DNA from: Symploca sp. SIO2C1
Lineage (GTDB): Bacteria > Cyanobacteriota > Cyanobacteriia > Cyanobacteriales > Coleofasciculaceae
Length of the DNA stretch: 42,948 nucleotides
Assembly (NCBI GenBank): GCA_010692635.1
Contig: JAAHGL010000050.1
Coordinates: forward strand, 1-42,948
Reading direction: 5' to 3'
The notes below the pieces were generated by a model. That model was not told the origin of the DNA. It did not search any database and saw nothing but the letters and a program-made list of their open reading frames with translations. The translations under genes and the position numbers were made by a program. The first letter of the stretch is position 1, and each line of letters starts with the position of its first letter. Of the stretch, positions 35,590 through 42,948 are shown piece by piece.

Positions 35590-36315
35590 ATGAGCCTTAG
35601 TAATCACGATTGGGTAAGACGGGGTAAATTGATTATATTTGAAGGAGTCGAAGGAGGTGGAAAAACGACTCAACTGCAACGGTGCTCCGACTGGCTCAAA
35701 CAAGCTGGTGGTTGGCTCGAATCTAGAGATACTATCAGCGACAAGATGCCCTTGGTAGTTACCACAAGAGAACCAGGGGGAACCTCATTTGGCACAAAAA
35801 TTCGTCAGTTGTTGCTTGCAGAAGATGAACATGGGGATACTGCACCAAAGACGAGAACCGAGTTGTTACTATTTGCTGCTGACCGAGCTCAACATGTTGA
35901 AGAATATATTAAGCCTAAGCTAGCACAGGGGGCAATTATTTTGTGCGATCGCTATACTGATTCGACAGTTGCTTACCAGGGTTACGGACGAGGAGTTGAC
36001 CTAAAATTGATTGAGCAACTTAACCAAATTGCCACTGGTGGTTTGGAAAGTGACTTAACCCTGTGGCTAGATGTGGAGCTTGAAGTAGGATTAAAGCGAG
36101 CTAGAGAACGGGGAACTTTTGACCGCATTGAGCAAGCTGATATCGAATTTCATCGGCGAGTGCAGGAAGGCTTTCAGTCGTTGTATCAACAAAATCCCCA
36201 TCGGATTGTGCATGTGGATGCTAATCGCAGTGAGGAACAAGTACACTCCTCGATAAAGGAGATTTTGCGTCAACAGTTTAATGAATGGTCGAACAAGCTT
36301 TCTCAACCCTCATAG
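35590..36315 (+). CDS. tmk: Thymidylate kinase
   Basis: Thymidylate kinase phosphorylates dTMP to dTDP with ATP for DNA synthesis. Seen are the P-loop FEGVEGGGKTTQ (about 17-28), TTREPGGT, and the DRYTDSTVAYQGYGRG motif; 241 residues is slightly long because of a short insert before TTREPGG. The ATG lies immediately after a MITE target duplication, and no good ribosome site is visible upstream. It overlaps holB by 31 bases. Confidence 0.93.
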   Translation: MSLSNHDWVRRGKLIIFEGVEGGGKTTQLQRCSDWLKQAGGWLESRDTISDKMPLVVTTREPGGTSFGTKIRQLLLAEDEHGDTAPKTRTELLLFAADRAQHVEEYIKPKLAQGAIILCDRYTDSTVAYQGYGRGVDLKLIEQLNQIATGGLESDLTLWLDVELEVGLKRARERGTFDRIEQADIEFHRRVQEGFQSLYQQNPHRIVHVDANRSEEQVHSSIKEILRQQFNEWSNKLSQPS

Positions 36316-37235
36316 GGCAAAATCAAGCCGTTACTTTATTACAGGGAGCGATCGCAACGAACCGGATTGCCCCGGCCTATCTCTTTGCTGGTCCTTCCGG
36401 GATTGGGCGAAGTATCGCAGCACGGGCTTTTATTGAATTATTGTTTTGTCAGGGTATTCCTCTTGAGAGGCAACCTTTAGTAAAAAGGCGCTTGGAGCAG
36501 GGTAACCATCCGGATGTGCTCTGGATAGAACCCACCTATCTCCACAATGGCAACCTATTATCTGCCCAGGAAGCTACAGAAAAAGCTCTCAAGCGCAGGG
36601 CTCCCCCTCAAATTCGGTTGGAGCAAATTCGACAAATTGCCCAATTTCTCAGTCGTTCCGCTCTAGAAGCTCCTCGTAAGGTAGTAGTGCTAGAGCAGGC
36701 AGAAACAATGGCAGAAGCAGCAGCCAATGGCTTGCTCAAGACTTTGGAAGAACCGGGGGTAGCAACCTTAATTTTGATTGCCCCCAGCACCGAATCTCTA
36801 TTACCGACGTTGGTTTCTCGCTGTCAACGGATTCCGTTTTATCGCCTATCATTCTCAGATATGGAGGTGGTACTGAAACAGACAGGTAATGAAGAGCTTC
36901 TCCAAGAGTCCTCAATATTAGCAATGGCACAAGGAAGTCCAGGCCTTGCGATCGCTTCTTTCCAAAAACTTCAAGCCATTCCCGATAGCTTACTTACTCA
37001 ACTCACTCAGACACCCCAGACACCTCGCAAGGCACTAGAACTAGCAAAAGAAATTGATAAAACTCTTGACACAGAAGCCCAGTTATGGATTACGGATTAT
37101 CTACAGCATTGTTACTGGCAAAGCCAACATCAACCGGTTATTATCCAACAACTAGAGCAAGCTCGAAAATACCTTCTCAGTTACGCTCAGCCTCGACTTG
37201 TCTGGGAAGTAACACTGTTGAAATTACGATTTTAG
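36285..37235 (+). CDS. holB: DNA polymerase III delta-prime subunit
   Basis: HolB is a clamp-loader subunit that helps place the beta clamp on DNA. This 316-residue AAA+ protein has a degenerate P-loop (AGPSGIGRS; Arg in place of Lys, as expected of the non-hydrolysing delta-prime), LKTLEEPG, and the SRC motif in LPTLVSRCQRIPF. The zinc-finger cysteines of the E. coli type are missing. Its start lies inside tmk, the usual cyanobacterial coupling of these genes. Confidence 0.9.
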   Translation: MVEQAFSTLIGQNQAVTLLQGAIATNRIAPAYLFAGPSGIGRSIAARAFIELLFCQGIPLERQPLVKRRLEQGNHPDVLWIEPTYLHNGNLLSAQEATEKALKRRAPPQIRLEQIRQIAQFLSRSALEAPRKVVVLEQAETMAEAAANGLLKTLEEPGVATLILIAPSTESLLPTLVSRCQRIPFYRLSFSDMEVVLKQTGNEELLQESSILAMAQGSPGLAIASFQKLQAIPDSLLTQLTQTPQTPRKALELAKEIDKTLDTEAQLWITDYLQHCYWQSQHQPVIIQQLEQARKYLLSYAQPRLVWEVTLLKLRF

Positions 37236-37286
37236 TATGTTCGTTTTTTTTAGTGTCCCTTCCCGTCTAATTTTTAGTTACCAAAA

Positions 37287-37431
37287 GCGGCGGGAAGACC
37301 ATTCCTTTAGGGATGGGAGGGATAGCCGCCCGCCGCTTGGTTGGCAAGTTATTTGTTAGAAAGTTTTTTGTACAAACAACCAAAAACTAACAACTTGCTA
37401 ACACGAAATCCCCCGTGCTTTAGCCGGGGGA
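37287..37431. repeat. Palindromic repeat cluster between holB and cobA
   Basis: Three hairpins follow each other: GCGGCGGG/CCCGCCGC (37287-37294, 37329-37336) with a nested CATTCC/GGGATG stem; imperfect arms GTTGGCAAGTTA.../...AACTTGCTAAC (about 37340-37402); and ATCCCCCG/CGGGGGAT (about 37409-37432). The last matches the usual left end of IS200/IS605-like elements and extends into the cobA 3' end. Together they look like a decayed insertion that may also terminate both convergent genes. Confidence 0.6.
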
Positions 37432-38223
37432 TGAGTTCCCGATAACGGGCTGATAACTGATAGCCTTTTGATGGTAATCTAACTTATCGCGTTGGTTAAC
37501 CACTGCACCAATAACTGCGATCGCAGGTGCTTCAAACCCGGTTACTTCAACTTGTTCAACTATTGTTGCTAAAGTACCAATTAATTCCTCCTGTTCTGGT
37601 CGTGTACCCCAGCGAATCAACGCTACTGGTGTTTCTGAGTCTTTTCCTGCTGCGGTCAATTGCTTAACAATATTAGGCAGATTGTGAACTCCCATGTAAA
37701 TGACAATAGTTTCTGAGCCATGAGCGATCGCATCCCAATTTACTGCAGGTCGATACTTACCTACTACTTCGTGACCTGTAACAAAAGTTACTGAGGAACT
37801 ATATTGTCTATGAGTGAGGGGAATGCCTGCATAAGCTGGAGCTGCGATACCAGAGGTTACTCCAGGAACTACTTCCACAGGTACTCCAGCCTTAACTAAA
37901 TCTTCCATTTCTTCCCCACCACGACCAAACACAAAGGGGTCACCTCCCTTCAGTCGGACTACTACTGCATGGGTATGAGCTTGTTGAATTAGCAGCTGAG
38001 TTGTCTGTTCTTGTAATAAAGAATGACGACCCCGACGTTTCCCCGCGTGAATTTTTTCCGCATTGGGGTTAATCATTGCCAGAATTTGAGGACTAACTAG
38101 AGCGTCGTAAATTACGACATCAGCACACTCTAGCAATACTTTACCCTTAAGAGTTAGTAAGCCTGGATCTCCCGGTCCAGCACCAACCAAATAAACTTTA
38201 CCCAAACATTTTAACTGATTCAT
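37420..38223 (-). CDS. cobA: Uroporphyrinogen-III C-methyltransferase
   Basis: This enzyme adds methyl groups at C2 and C7 of uroporphyrinogen III with SAM to make precorrin-2, the branch point to sirohaem and cobalamin. Signatures are [18 protein letters not shown] at the N-terminus, [13 protein letters not shown], and [24 protein letters not shown]. At 267 residues it is the single-domain form. The last four codons (SSPG) and the stop fall inside a GGGGGAT hairpin of a repeat, so the C-terminus appears to have been replaced by repeat DNA. Confidence 0.92.
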   Translation of the reverse strand: MNQLKCLGKVYLVGAGPGDPGLLTLKGKVLLECADVVIYDALVSPQILAMINPNAEKIHAGKRRGRHSLLQEQTTQLLIQQAHTHAVVVRLKGGDPFVFGRGGEEMEDLVKAGVPVEVVPGVTSGIAAPAYAGIPLTHRQYSSSVTFVTGHEVVGKYRPAVNWDAIAHGSETIVIYMGVHNLPNIVKQLTAAGKDSETPVALIRWGTRPEQEELIGTLATIVEQVEVTGFEAPAIAVIGAVVNQRDKLDYHQKAISYQPVIGNSSPG

Positions 38224-38884
38224 ACCAAATATTAGGTTTTAGAGGGTTAACTTTGCCTCGTACTGGATAACATTAAACTTTAGTATATTGACTTGAGAGT
38301 ATTTAGGTTAAAGTTGTAATTTGGTATTAAAATATACCAAATTACTATTGTGATGGTTATCTTCGATAATTTTCATTCGTATTCTGCATGATTAAAAAAC
38401 GCCTATAAATACTACTACTTAATTGCTACAGTATTAGCAAAAATTTCAAAAATTTAGGTAACAGTAGAAAGCTTTTTTAATGACAAAATTTACTAACAAA
38501 AAATAATAGTTTAGGAATTACGCACTCAAATATCATGCGGGTGAGGTGAAAAAAGGAGTGGGAGAGCTTTTTTGAGTAATGAGCGTTAGAGGGACTGCGC
38601 CCCAAAAATAAGTCATAAACTAGTCATATCAAGGGATTCAGCCATCCTTTTTCATTTTTAGTTTCTGGAGAGGTGATAGTGAAGCATCACCGGCCGTCTG
38701 GAGATCCTTCGCTACCGCTCAGGATGACATAATTCCTTGACGTAGACAAGCACAGGCAAGATGCCTATCCCACAAGAGAAAAGATTATTGATATCTATAT
38801 CATTTACCTGCAATCTGCTGTATATGTTGCCCAGAAAATCTAACCTACGGCAAAATAAGAAAGAGGTCAATAGATGGAGTAGCT
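38224..38884. other. 661-bp region with repeat fragments
   Basis: It holds the cobA promoter side (AT-rich, to about 38520), then an exact 48-bp copy (38539-38586) of the left end of the MITE at 31028, and at 38699-38734 an inverted copy (one difference in 36) of the interior of the MITE at 35474. The right half of the first element was not found, so it is truncated. No gene is seen. Confidence 0.7.
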
Positions 38885-39460
38885 ATGTCTAAGCGCAAAA
38901 AGCACAATCTCCAATGGCTCAAAGAAACCCTGGATCTAGAAGAAGACCACAATTGGAAATCACAGCCAGGAACTAAGATCTTTGTAGCAGGACGAGGAGC
39001 GTTACGCTTCGATGTCCCTAGTAATTGGCATTTTGAACCGGATAAAGACTCATTCCGGTTTCTAGACAACAAGCCACCGAACGATGATTGTCGCTTAGAA
39101 GCTTCTTTTAATTTACTCCCCCCTGGCAATTGGGCAGAATTTCCACTAGTTTCCCTATTAAAGCGAACGGTTCGAGAGGATAAACGGAATGTAATTGAGA
39201 AAGGGGAAGTTATTCAACTCAAGCGCCAAACAGCACGTATCGTTTGGACTCAAATGAAGTTTATTGACTCTCAAGAGAACCGCGAAGCCTATTCCCGAAT
39301 TTGTATTGGCTTAGGTTCTGGGGTTCAGTGCTTGATTACTTTTGACTACTGGGCAGATGATGCAGAACGATTGACTCCTGTATGGGACACAGTTATGGAA
39401 TCCTTAGTTCTAGGCTTGTATATCCGCGATCCTCGAACAGGACTAGCATTCCCCGACTAA
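38885..39460 (+). CDS. Conserved hypothetical protein
   Basis: This 191-residue protein has a basic start (MSKRKKHNLQWLKETLDLEEDHNW) and no membrane span. Later come AGRGALRFDVPSNWHFEPD, CRLEASFNLLPPG, and a C-terminal VQCLITFDYWADDAERLTPVWDTVMESL. The strand-rich centre with a final helix recalls the PsbP/MOG1-like fold, in which a DxVPxxW stretch and a terminal TVLESL helix are common, but this is a weak comparison. Similar proteins occur across cyanobacteria. It has no partner next to it. Confidence 0.68.
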   Translation: MSKRKKHNLQWLKETLDLEEDHNWKSQPGTKIFVAGRGALRFDVPSNWHFEPDKDSFRFLDNKPPNDDCRLEASFNLLPPGNWAEFPLVSLLKRTVREDKRNVIEKGEVIQLKRQTARIVWTQMKFIDSQENREAYSRICIGLGSGVQCLITFDYWADDAERLTPVWDTVMESLVLGLYIRDPRTGLAFPD

Positions 39461-39539
39461 GGGCAGGAGGCAAGAGGGAAGAGGATTAGACCTTATTTCT
39501 TCCCTTCATCAGGGGTGGTGCGCTACCTGTCGGGCGCTT

Positions 39540-39968
39540 TCAATGAACAGTAATAAAACGATCGCGTGCTAGTTGTTGCAGTCGCTCAATATCTTCTCGC
39601 CGAGAAACAGACAAGGGAATTGTTTGACGAATTTCTGCCAACAGTAGCTTGGTATCTAAAGGCTGTTTTAGGTAAAGTGCTCGATAAAGGGCAGCAATTA
39701 CAACTTGCTCGATTTCTGCACCACTAAAGCCTTCGGATTCAGCAGTTAGCAATTCTAAATCAAAAAATTGTTGATTTTGTTTGCGCAGAGAAAGATGGAT
39801 TTGAAAGATGGTTTGTCGCTCTTGAGTATCTGGTAAATCTACAAAAAAGATTTCGTCAAAGCGTCCCTTTCTTAGTAATTGCAGAGGTAGCTTTAAATCA
39901 TAATGCACCACATTATGAGCAATATCCTGAACAACGAAAGGATAGCTTTCCAGATTTTTAACCGAAAA
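39540..39968 (-). pseudogene. Internally deleted AAA+ ATPase (Ycf46-like)
   Basis: The frame on the minus strand, open from 39968, reads LESYPFVVQDIAHNVVHYDL and then LLRKGRFDEIFFVDLPDTQERQ. The second part is the sensor-2 side of an AAA+ ATPase (arginine-finger type RKGRFDEIFF, then GFSGAEIEQVVIAAL). The first part belongs to an N-terminal region, and the Walker A and B motifs between them are missing. So an internal segment has been lost. GTG 39911 can still start a 123-residue C-terminal product, but it would lack ATPase function. The surrounding genes are intact. Confidence 0.7.
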
Positions 39969-40000
39969 TTAGAGTAGCCAACTGTGATTGGAAATTTGGG

Positions 40001-41422
40001 ATGTCTTTAGTAATTGCTGGTGAACGTAGTGGAGTGGGCAAGACAACAGTCACTCTTGCCCTACTGTCATCTTTGTCCCGGAAGTATGGCTGTGTACAAT
40101 CGTTCAAAGTTGGTCCGGATTACATTGATCCGATGTTTCATCAACGAGTTACCGGGCGCCCTTGCCGAAATTTAGACCCGGTGCTGACTAGTGAAAGTTA
40201 TGTCCAAGAATGTTTTGCTAGTCATCTCCAACAAGTGGATTATGCCCTAATTGAAGGGGTGATGGGATTGTTTGATGGGGCATCTGGGAGGGATGATTTT
40301 GCTAGTACGGCTCACGTAGCGCGACTGCTGCAATTGCCAGTGCTATTGGTATTAGATTGCTCTCGTTTATCTCGTTCGGTAGCCGCGATCGCTCATGGTT
40401 ACCAATCCTTTGATGCTAGGGTTAAATTAGCAGGTGTGGTACTGAACCGGGTAGGAAGCGATCGCCACCTACAACTTCTCCAAGATGCTCTAGAACCGCT
40501 GCAACTTCCAGTACTAGGAGTACTGCGACGTCAAGATCAGATTACCATTCCCGACCGACATCTAGGTCTAGTGCCAACAGCGGAAATCCCTCAGTTGCAT
40601 GAATTGATTGACCGACTTGCCTATCTGGGAGATAGTTGTTTTGATTGGGGACGACTGTTACCACTACTCTCTAACAATTATCAGTTACCACTTACTAGTC
40701 AACGGGTGAGCGAAGGAGACACGGAGACGCGGAGACGCGGAGATGCGGAGACGCGGAGAATTGAAGCTCCACTTCATATTTCGTTCACCCCCAATGACCC
40801 TCCTCTCAGGATAGCAGTAGCACGCGATCGCGCTTTTAGTTTCTACTACCAAGACAATCTGGATATCTTAGAAAAACTGGGGGCTGAATTAGTTTTCTGG
40901 AGCCCTCTGACCGATAATACTTTACCTGCGGGAATACAGGGACTGTACTTTGGGGGTGGTTTTCCGGAAGTCTTTGCTCAACAACTCGCGGAAAATACTA
41001 GTGTTATTGAGGCTCTTAGAAGAGCTATTGTTCAAGGAATGCCCACTTATGCCGAGTGTGGGGGGTTAATGTATTTATGTAAACAGATTACCGACTTTGA
41101 AAACCAGTCTTGGTCAATGGTAGGATTATTGCCGACAACCACAGTAATGGGGAAGCGTCTTACCTTAGGATATCGGCAAGCAACTGTCCTACAGGAAAGT
41201 CCCCTACTACCAGTGGGAGCAAAGGTTTGGGGACATGAATTTCATCGCTCCCAGTTAACAATGATGCCAGAGAAACCTTTGTTTGAGATACGGGGATATA
41301 AGCAGGTTCAGGTAACTTTTGAAGGGTGGCAACTGCATCAGCTACATGCTTCCTATGTTCATCTCCATTGGGGTGGATGTCCAGAGATTCCTGCTAGGTT
41401 TCTGCGGCAGTGTAGAAACTAG
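40001..41422 (+). CDS. cobB: Cobyrinate a,c-diamide synthase
   Basis: CobB/CbiA amidates side chains a and c of cobyrinic acid (or a hydrogenobyrinate) with glutamine and ATP in cobalamin synthesis. The N-terminal domain has the P-loop GERSGVGKTTVTLALL and QSFKVGPDYIDPMFH. The C-terminal class I glutaminase has the nucleophile Cys in YAECGGLMYL and a His near YVHLHWGG. At 473 residues it is typical. An 8-bp repeat (40715-40758) encodes the basic linker DTETRRRGDAETRR between the domains. There are no other cobalamin genes beside it except cobA 1.8 kb away. Confidence 0.93.
   Translation: MSLVIAGERSGVGKTTVTLALLSSLSRKYGCVQSFKVGPDYIDPMFHQRVTGRPCRNLDPVLTSESYVQECFASHLQQVDYALIEGVMGLFDGASGRDDFASTAHVARLLQLPVLLVLDCSRLSRSVAAIAHGYQSFDARVKLAGVVLNRVGSDRHLQLLQDALEPLQLPVLGVLRRQDQITIPDRHLGLVPTAEIPQLHELIDRLAYLGDSCFDWGRLLPLLSNNYQLPLTSQRVSEGDTETRRRGDAETRRIEAPLHISFTPNDPPLRIAVARDRAFSFYYQDNLDILEKLGAELVFWSPLTDNTLPAGIQGLYFGGGFPEVFAQQLAENTSVIEALRRAIVQGMPTYAECGGLMYLCKQITDFENQSWSMVGLLPTTTVMGKRLTLGYRQATVLQESPLLPVGAKVWGHEFHRSQLTMMPEKPLFEIRGYKQVQVTFEGWQLHQLHASYVHLHWGGCPEIPARFLRQCRN
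40715..40758 (+). repeat. Octamer array GGAGACGC inside cobB
   Basis: Five full 8-bp units (GGAGACAC, then GGAGACGC with one variant) and a partial unit lie in the coding sequence between the synthetase and glutaminase domains. As in menD, the unit length is not divisible by three. Confidence 0.87.
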
Positions 41423-41441
41423 GGAAAACTTGACTTATAAG

Positions 41442-41517
41442 TAGGGTTTGCTGAATAAGTCAAATACGAGACTAGAGGAAGTAACAAGTAACAAGTAACA
41501 ACTCACCGACGGTGAGT
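41442..41517. repeat. Solo MITE end, heptamers and a perfect palindrome
   Basis: TAGGGTTTGCTGAATAAGT (41442-41460) is identical to the left end of the MITE at 11097. Three AAGTAAC heptamers follow (41479-41499), then the perfect palindrome ACTCACCGACGGTGAGT (41501-41517). The palindrome lies about 85 bp before the methyltransferase start and could be an operator or part of the repeat. Confidence 0.7.
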
Positions 41518-41602
41518 ACTCGGCAATAGTTCGGGTAATTGTGGCTATAATCAAATATTCCCACAATTTACTTTTGGGCATTTGTACTACTGGAGATACA
41601 CA

Positions 41603-42427
41603 ATGGAGTACTCAAAAACGATCGCCAAAACTCGCGATTACTACAATAGCGATAATATGATGAATTTTCATTCTTTTATTTATGGTGAAAATATTCATAT
41701 TGGTCTTTATACTCATGGGCATGAATCTATTGCTGAAGCTAATTTGAACGCATTAGATATGATTACTTCATTACTAACCCTAAGTCCTTCAACTGTAATT
41801 TTAGATCTGGGTTCGGGATATGGAGGAACAGCTCGCTATCTAACTCAAAAATTTGGCTGTAGAGTTGATTGTGTAAACTTAAGTGAAACACAAAATGAGT
41901 TGAATCGTCAATTGAACAAAAAACTAGGACTTGAGTCTTTGATTCAGGTAATCGATGGGAGCTTTGAAGCCATTCCCACTACCTCTAATATCTACGATAT
42001 AGTTTGGTCTCAGGATGCTTTACTATACAGTAGTGATCGCCTCAAGGTTTTTCAGGAAGTATCGAGAGTTCTCAAAAAGAAGGGAGAATTTATCTTAACA
42101 GATGTAATGCAGAGTGATAACTGCCCAGTAGAAGTAAGCAAGCCGATTCTAGCAACTGTTGATATTACTTCATTAGCTTCTATCAAATCTTATCAGAAGA
42201 TAGCTAAAGATACTGGCTTTGAGGAGATACAAATTATTGCCATGCCAGAGCAACTCACGAATCAATATCAAAAAACTCTCTCGGTCATGGATCAAAATTA
42301 TGATGAATTAGCTAAGTCTTGTGATCAAGAATTTCTGGAGTATCAAAGAGTCAGATTGAACAAGTGGGTTAAGACAGGAAAACAAGGCTATCTTAATTGG
42401 GGGATTTTACATTTTCGTAAGTTTTAG
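41603..42427 (+). CDS. SAM methyltransferase, dimethylglycine type
   Basis: ATG 41603 follows GGAG (41592-41595) by 7 bases, so it is preferred over an in-frame TTG at 41582. The product has 274 residues. SAM-binding motif I is VILDLGSGYGGTARYL (about 65-80), followed by VNLSETQNELN, VWSQDALLYSSDR and VLKKKGEFILTDVMQSDNCP. These match the sarcosine/dimethylglycine N-methyltransferase family (BsmB type), which makes glycine betaine as an osmoprotectant. The glycine sarcosine methyltransferase partner is not next to it, so a different amine or small-molecule substrate is possible. Confidence 0.78.
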   Translation: MEYSKTIAKTRDYYNSDNMMNFHSFIYGENIHIGLYTHGHESIAEANLNALDMITSLLTLSPSTVILDLGSGYGGTARYLTQKFGCRVDCVNLSETQNELNRQLNKKLGLESLIQVIDGSFEAIPTTSNIYDIVWSQDALLYSSDRLKVFQEVSRVLKKKGEFILTDVMQSDNCPVEVSKPILATVDITSLASIKSYQKIAKDTGFEEIQIIAMPEQLTNQYQKTLSVMDQNYDELAKSCDQEFLEYQRVRLNKWVKTGKQGYLNWGILHFRKF

Positions 42428-42499
42428 TTTTCCAGGTAGTTCCATATTAAAAGCATTTCGGATACAATAAACTGCTTAAATAATGCAAAATCAAGTTTT

Positions 42500-42948
42500 A
42501 TGGAACTGGGAATAAGAAATCGCACGGCATTAGTTTGTGCTGCTAGTAGTGGTATCGGTAGAGCAATTGCCCGCTCATTGGTTAGTGAGGGAGTACGTGT
42601 TGCTATTTGTTCTAGGAATGAGAAAAATCTGAGAACAACCCAAGAAGCATTAGAAGCTGAAAGTGGTTCAAAGATTGTTAGCGTAGTAGCAGATCTAAGT
42701 GTAAAGTCAGACATAAACAGGTTGGTAGAAACAGTACAAGCTCAATTAGGTTCGATCGAGATTTTAGTGAATAATGTTGGCGGACCTGCTCCTGGTGGTC
42801 TCATGGAACTTAGTGAAGAGCAATGGCATGAAGGGTTGGAACTTAGCCTGATGAGCGTCGTGCGACTAACTAAAGCAGTGTTTGAAGCGATCGCAACAAT
42901 TCGCCCCCATTGTTGCTCCTTCATCCTTGGTAAAACTGCTTTAGTTAA
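42500..42948 (+). CDS. SDR oxidoreductase, cut and partly inverted
   Basis: This short-chain dehydrogenase begins at ATG 42500. The Rossmann motif AASSGIGRAIA and the NAD-binding LVNNVGGPAPG are present, followed by the active-site approach SLMSVVRLTKAV. At 42881 the family match stops on this strand. The reverse complement of 42867-42948 instead reads LTKAVLPRMKEQQWGRIVAIASNTALV, which is exactly what should follow. The piece is therefore inverted between 13-bp repeats TAACTAAAGCAGT. The Tyr-x-x-x-Lys catalytic part would lie beyond the window. Confidence 0.85.
   Translation, partial: MELGIRNRTALVCAASSGIGRAIARSLVSEGVRVAICSRNEKNLRTTQEALEAESGSKIVSVVADLSVKSDINRLVETVQAQLGSIEILVNNVGGPAPGGLMELSEEQWHEGLELSLMSVVRLTKAVFEAIATIRPHCCSFILGKTALV
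42867..42947. other. Inverted segment between 13-bp inverted repeats
   Basis: TAACTAAAGCAGT (42867-42879) and ACTGCTTTAGTTA (42935-42947) bound 55 bp that read correctly as SDR only on the minus strand. The inversion is seen directly in the sequence; its origin (biological or assembly) is not. Confidence 0.85.

Noticed and set aside
42742-42924. Minus-strand gene containing WGRIVAIASNTAL
   Set aside because: The first half is the inverted piece of the SDR gene, and the rest is the antisense of the normal SDR sequence. It is not an independent gene.
1-42948. tRNA, rRNA, replication origin or prophage
   Set aside because: No cloverleaf-like, ribosomal, DnaA-box cluster or phage structural signals were seen by eye; a tRNA/rRNA scan would settle this.

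Overview
The window looks like a piece of a cyanobacterial chromosome, most likely from a filamentous, gliding lineage. Evidence seen: many HIP1 palindromes (GCGATCGC), arrays of short tandem heptamers and octamers, and many small palindromic elements. The gene set is typically cyanobacterial: HmpF, a PatA-type PilG, a menD of the phylloquinone pathway, CtaA/PacS-type copper ATPase, cobA/cobB and the tmk-holB pair. Both edges cut genes. The length and edge structure suggest this may be one whole contig.

Layout. 1-1.85 kb: the end of a very acidic repeat protein, then tilS. 1.9-11.1 kb: the pilus motility and phototaxis block, with hmpF on the minus strand and, divergently, pilG (PatA type), pilH (CheY), pilI (CheW), pilJ (MCP) and an MlaE-type permease. 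This order resembles the Synechocystis slr1041-slr1045 cluster; the CheA partner (PilL/HmpE) is not here. 11.4-21.5 kb: housekeeping and envelope genes, namely an RND/HlyD adaptor, an isopentenyl phosphate kinase-like gene, a GT2 glycosyltransferase, menD, an unknown cyanobacterial gene, a PIG-V-like membrane mannosyltransferase and dxr.

21.6-28.2 kb is an accessory island of toxin-antitoxin modules and debris: a RelE/ParE-type pair, an unknown 184-residue protein, a TPR protein whose C-terminus looks like a VapB-type antitoxin tail and which abuts a PIN toxin, an orphan antitoxin with a 19-codon vapC stub, a small conserved protein beside a broken aspartic protease, a lone PD-(D/E)XK nuclease-like protein, and a TacA/TacT pair with a palindrome inside its promoter. 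The TPR-antitoxin fusion is the best candidate for an undescribed system.

28.5-42.9 kb returns to core genes: Nudix, OmpA-like protein, a copper P-type ATPase, an FHA protein, tmk-holB, cobA, cobB, a dimethylglycine-type N-methyltransferase and a cut SDR gene. Small mobile repeats lie between them: at least seven MITE-like elements, several with visible terminal repeats and target duplications. One MITE abuts the tmk start codon, and one repeat supplies the end of cobA. At the right edge, about 80 bp of the SDR gene is inverted between 13-bp inverted repeats, which is either a real inversion or a contig-end chimera.
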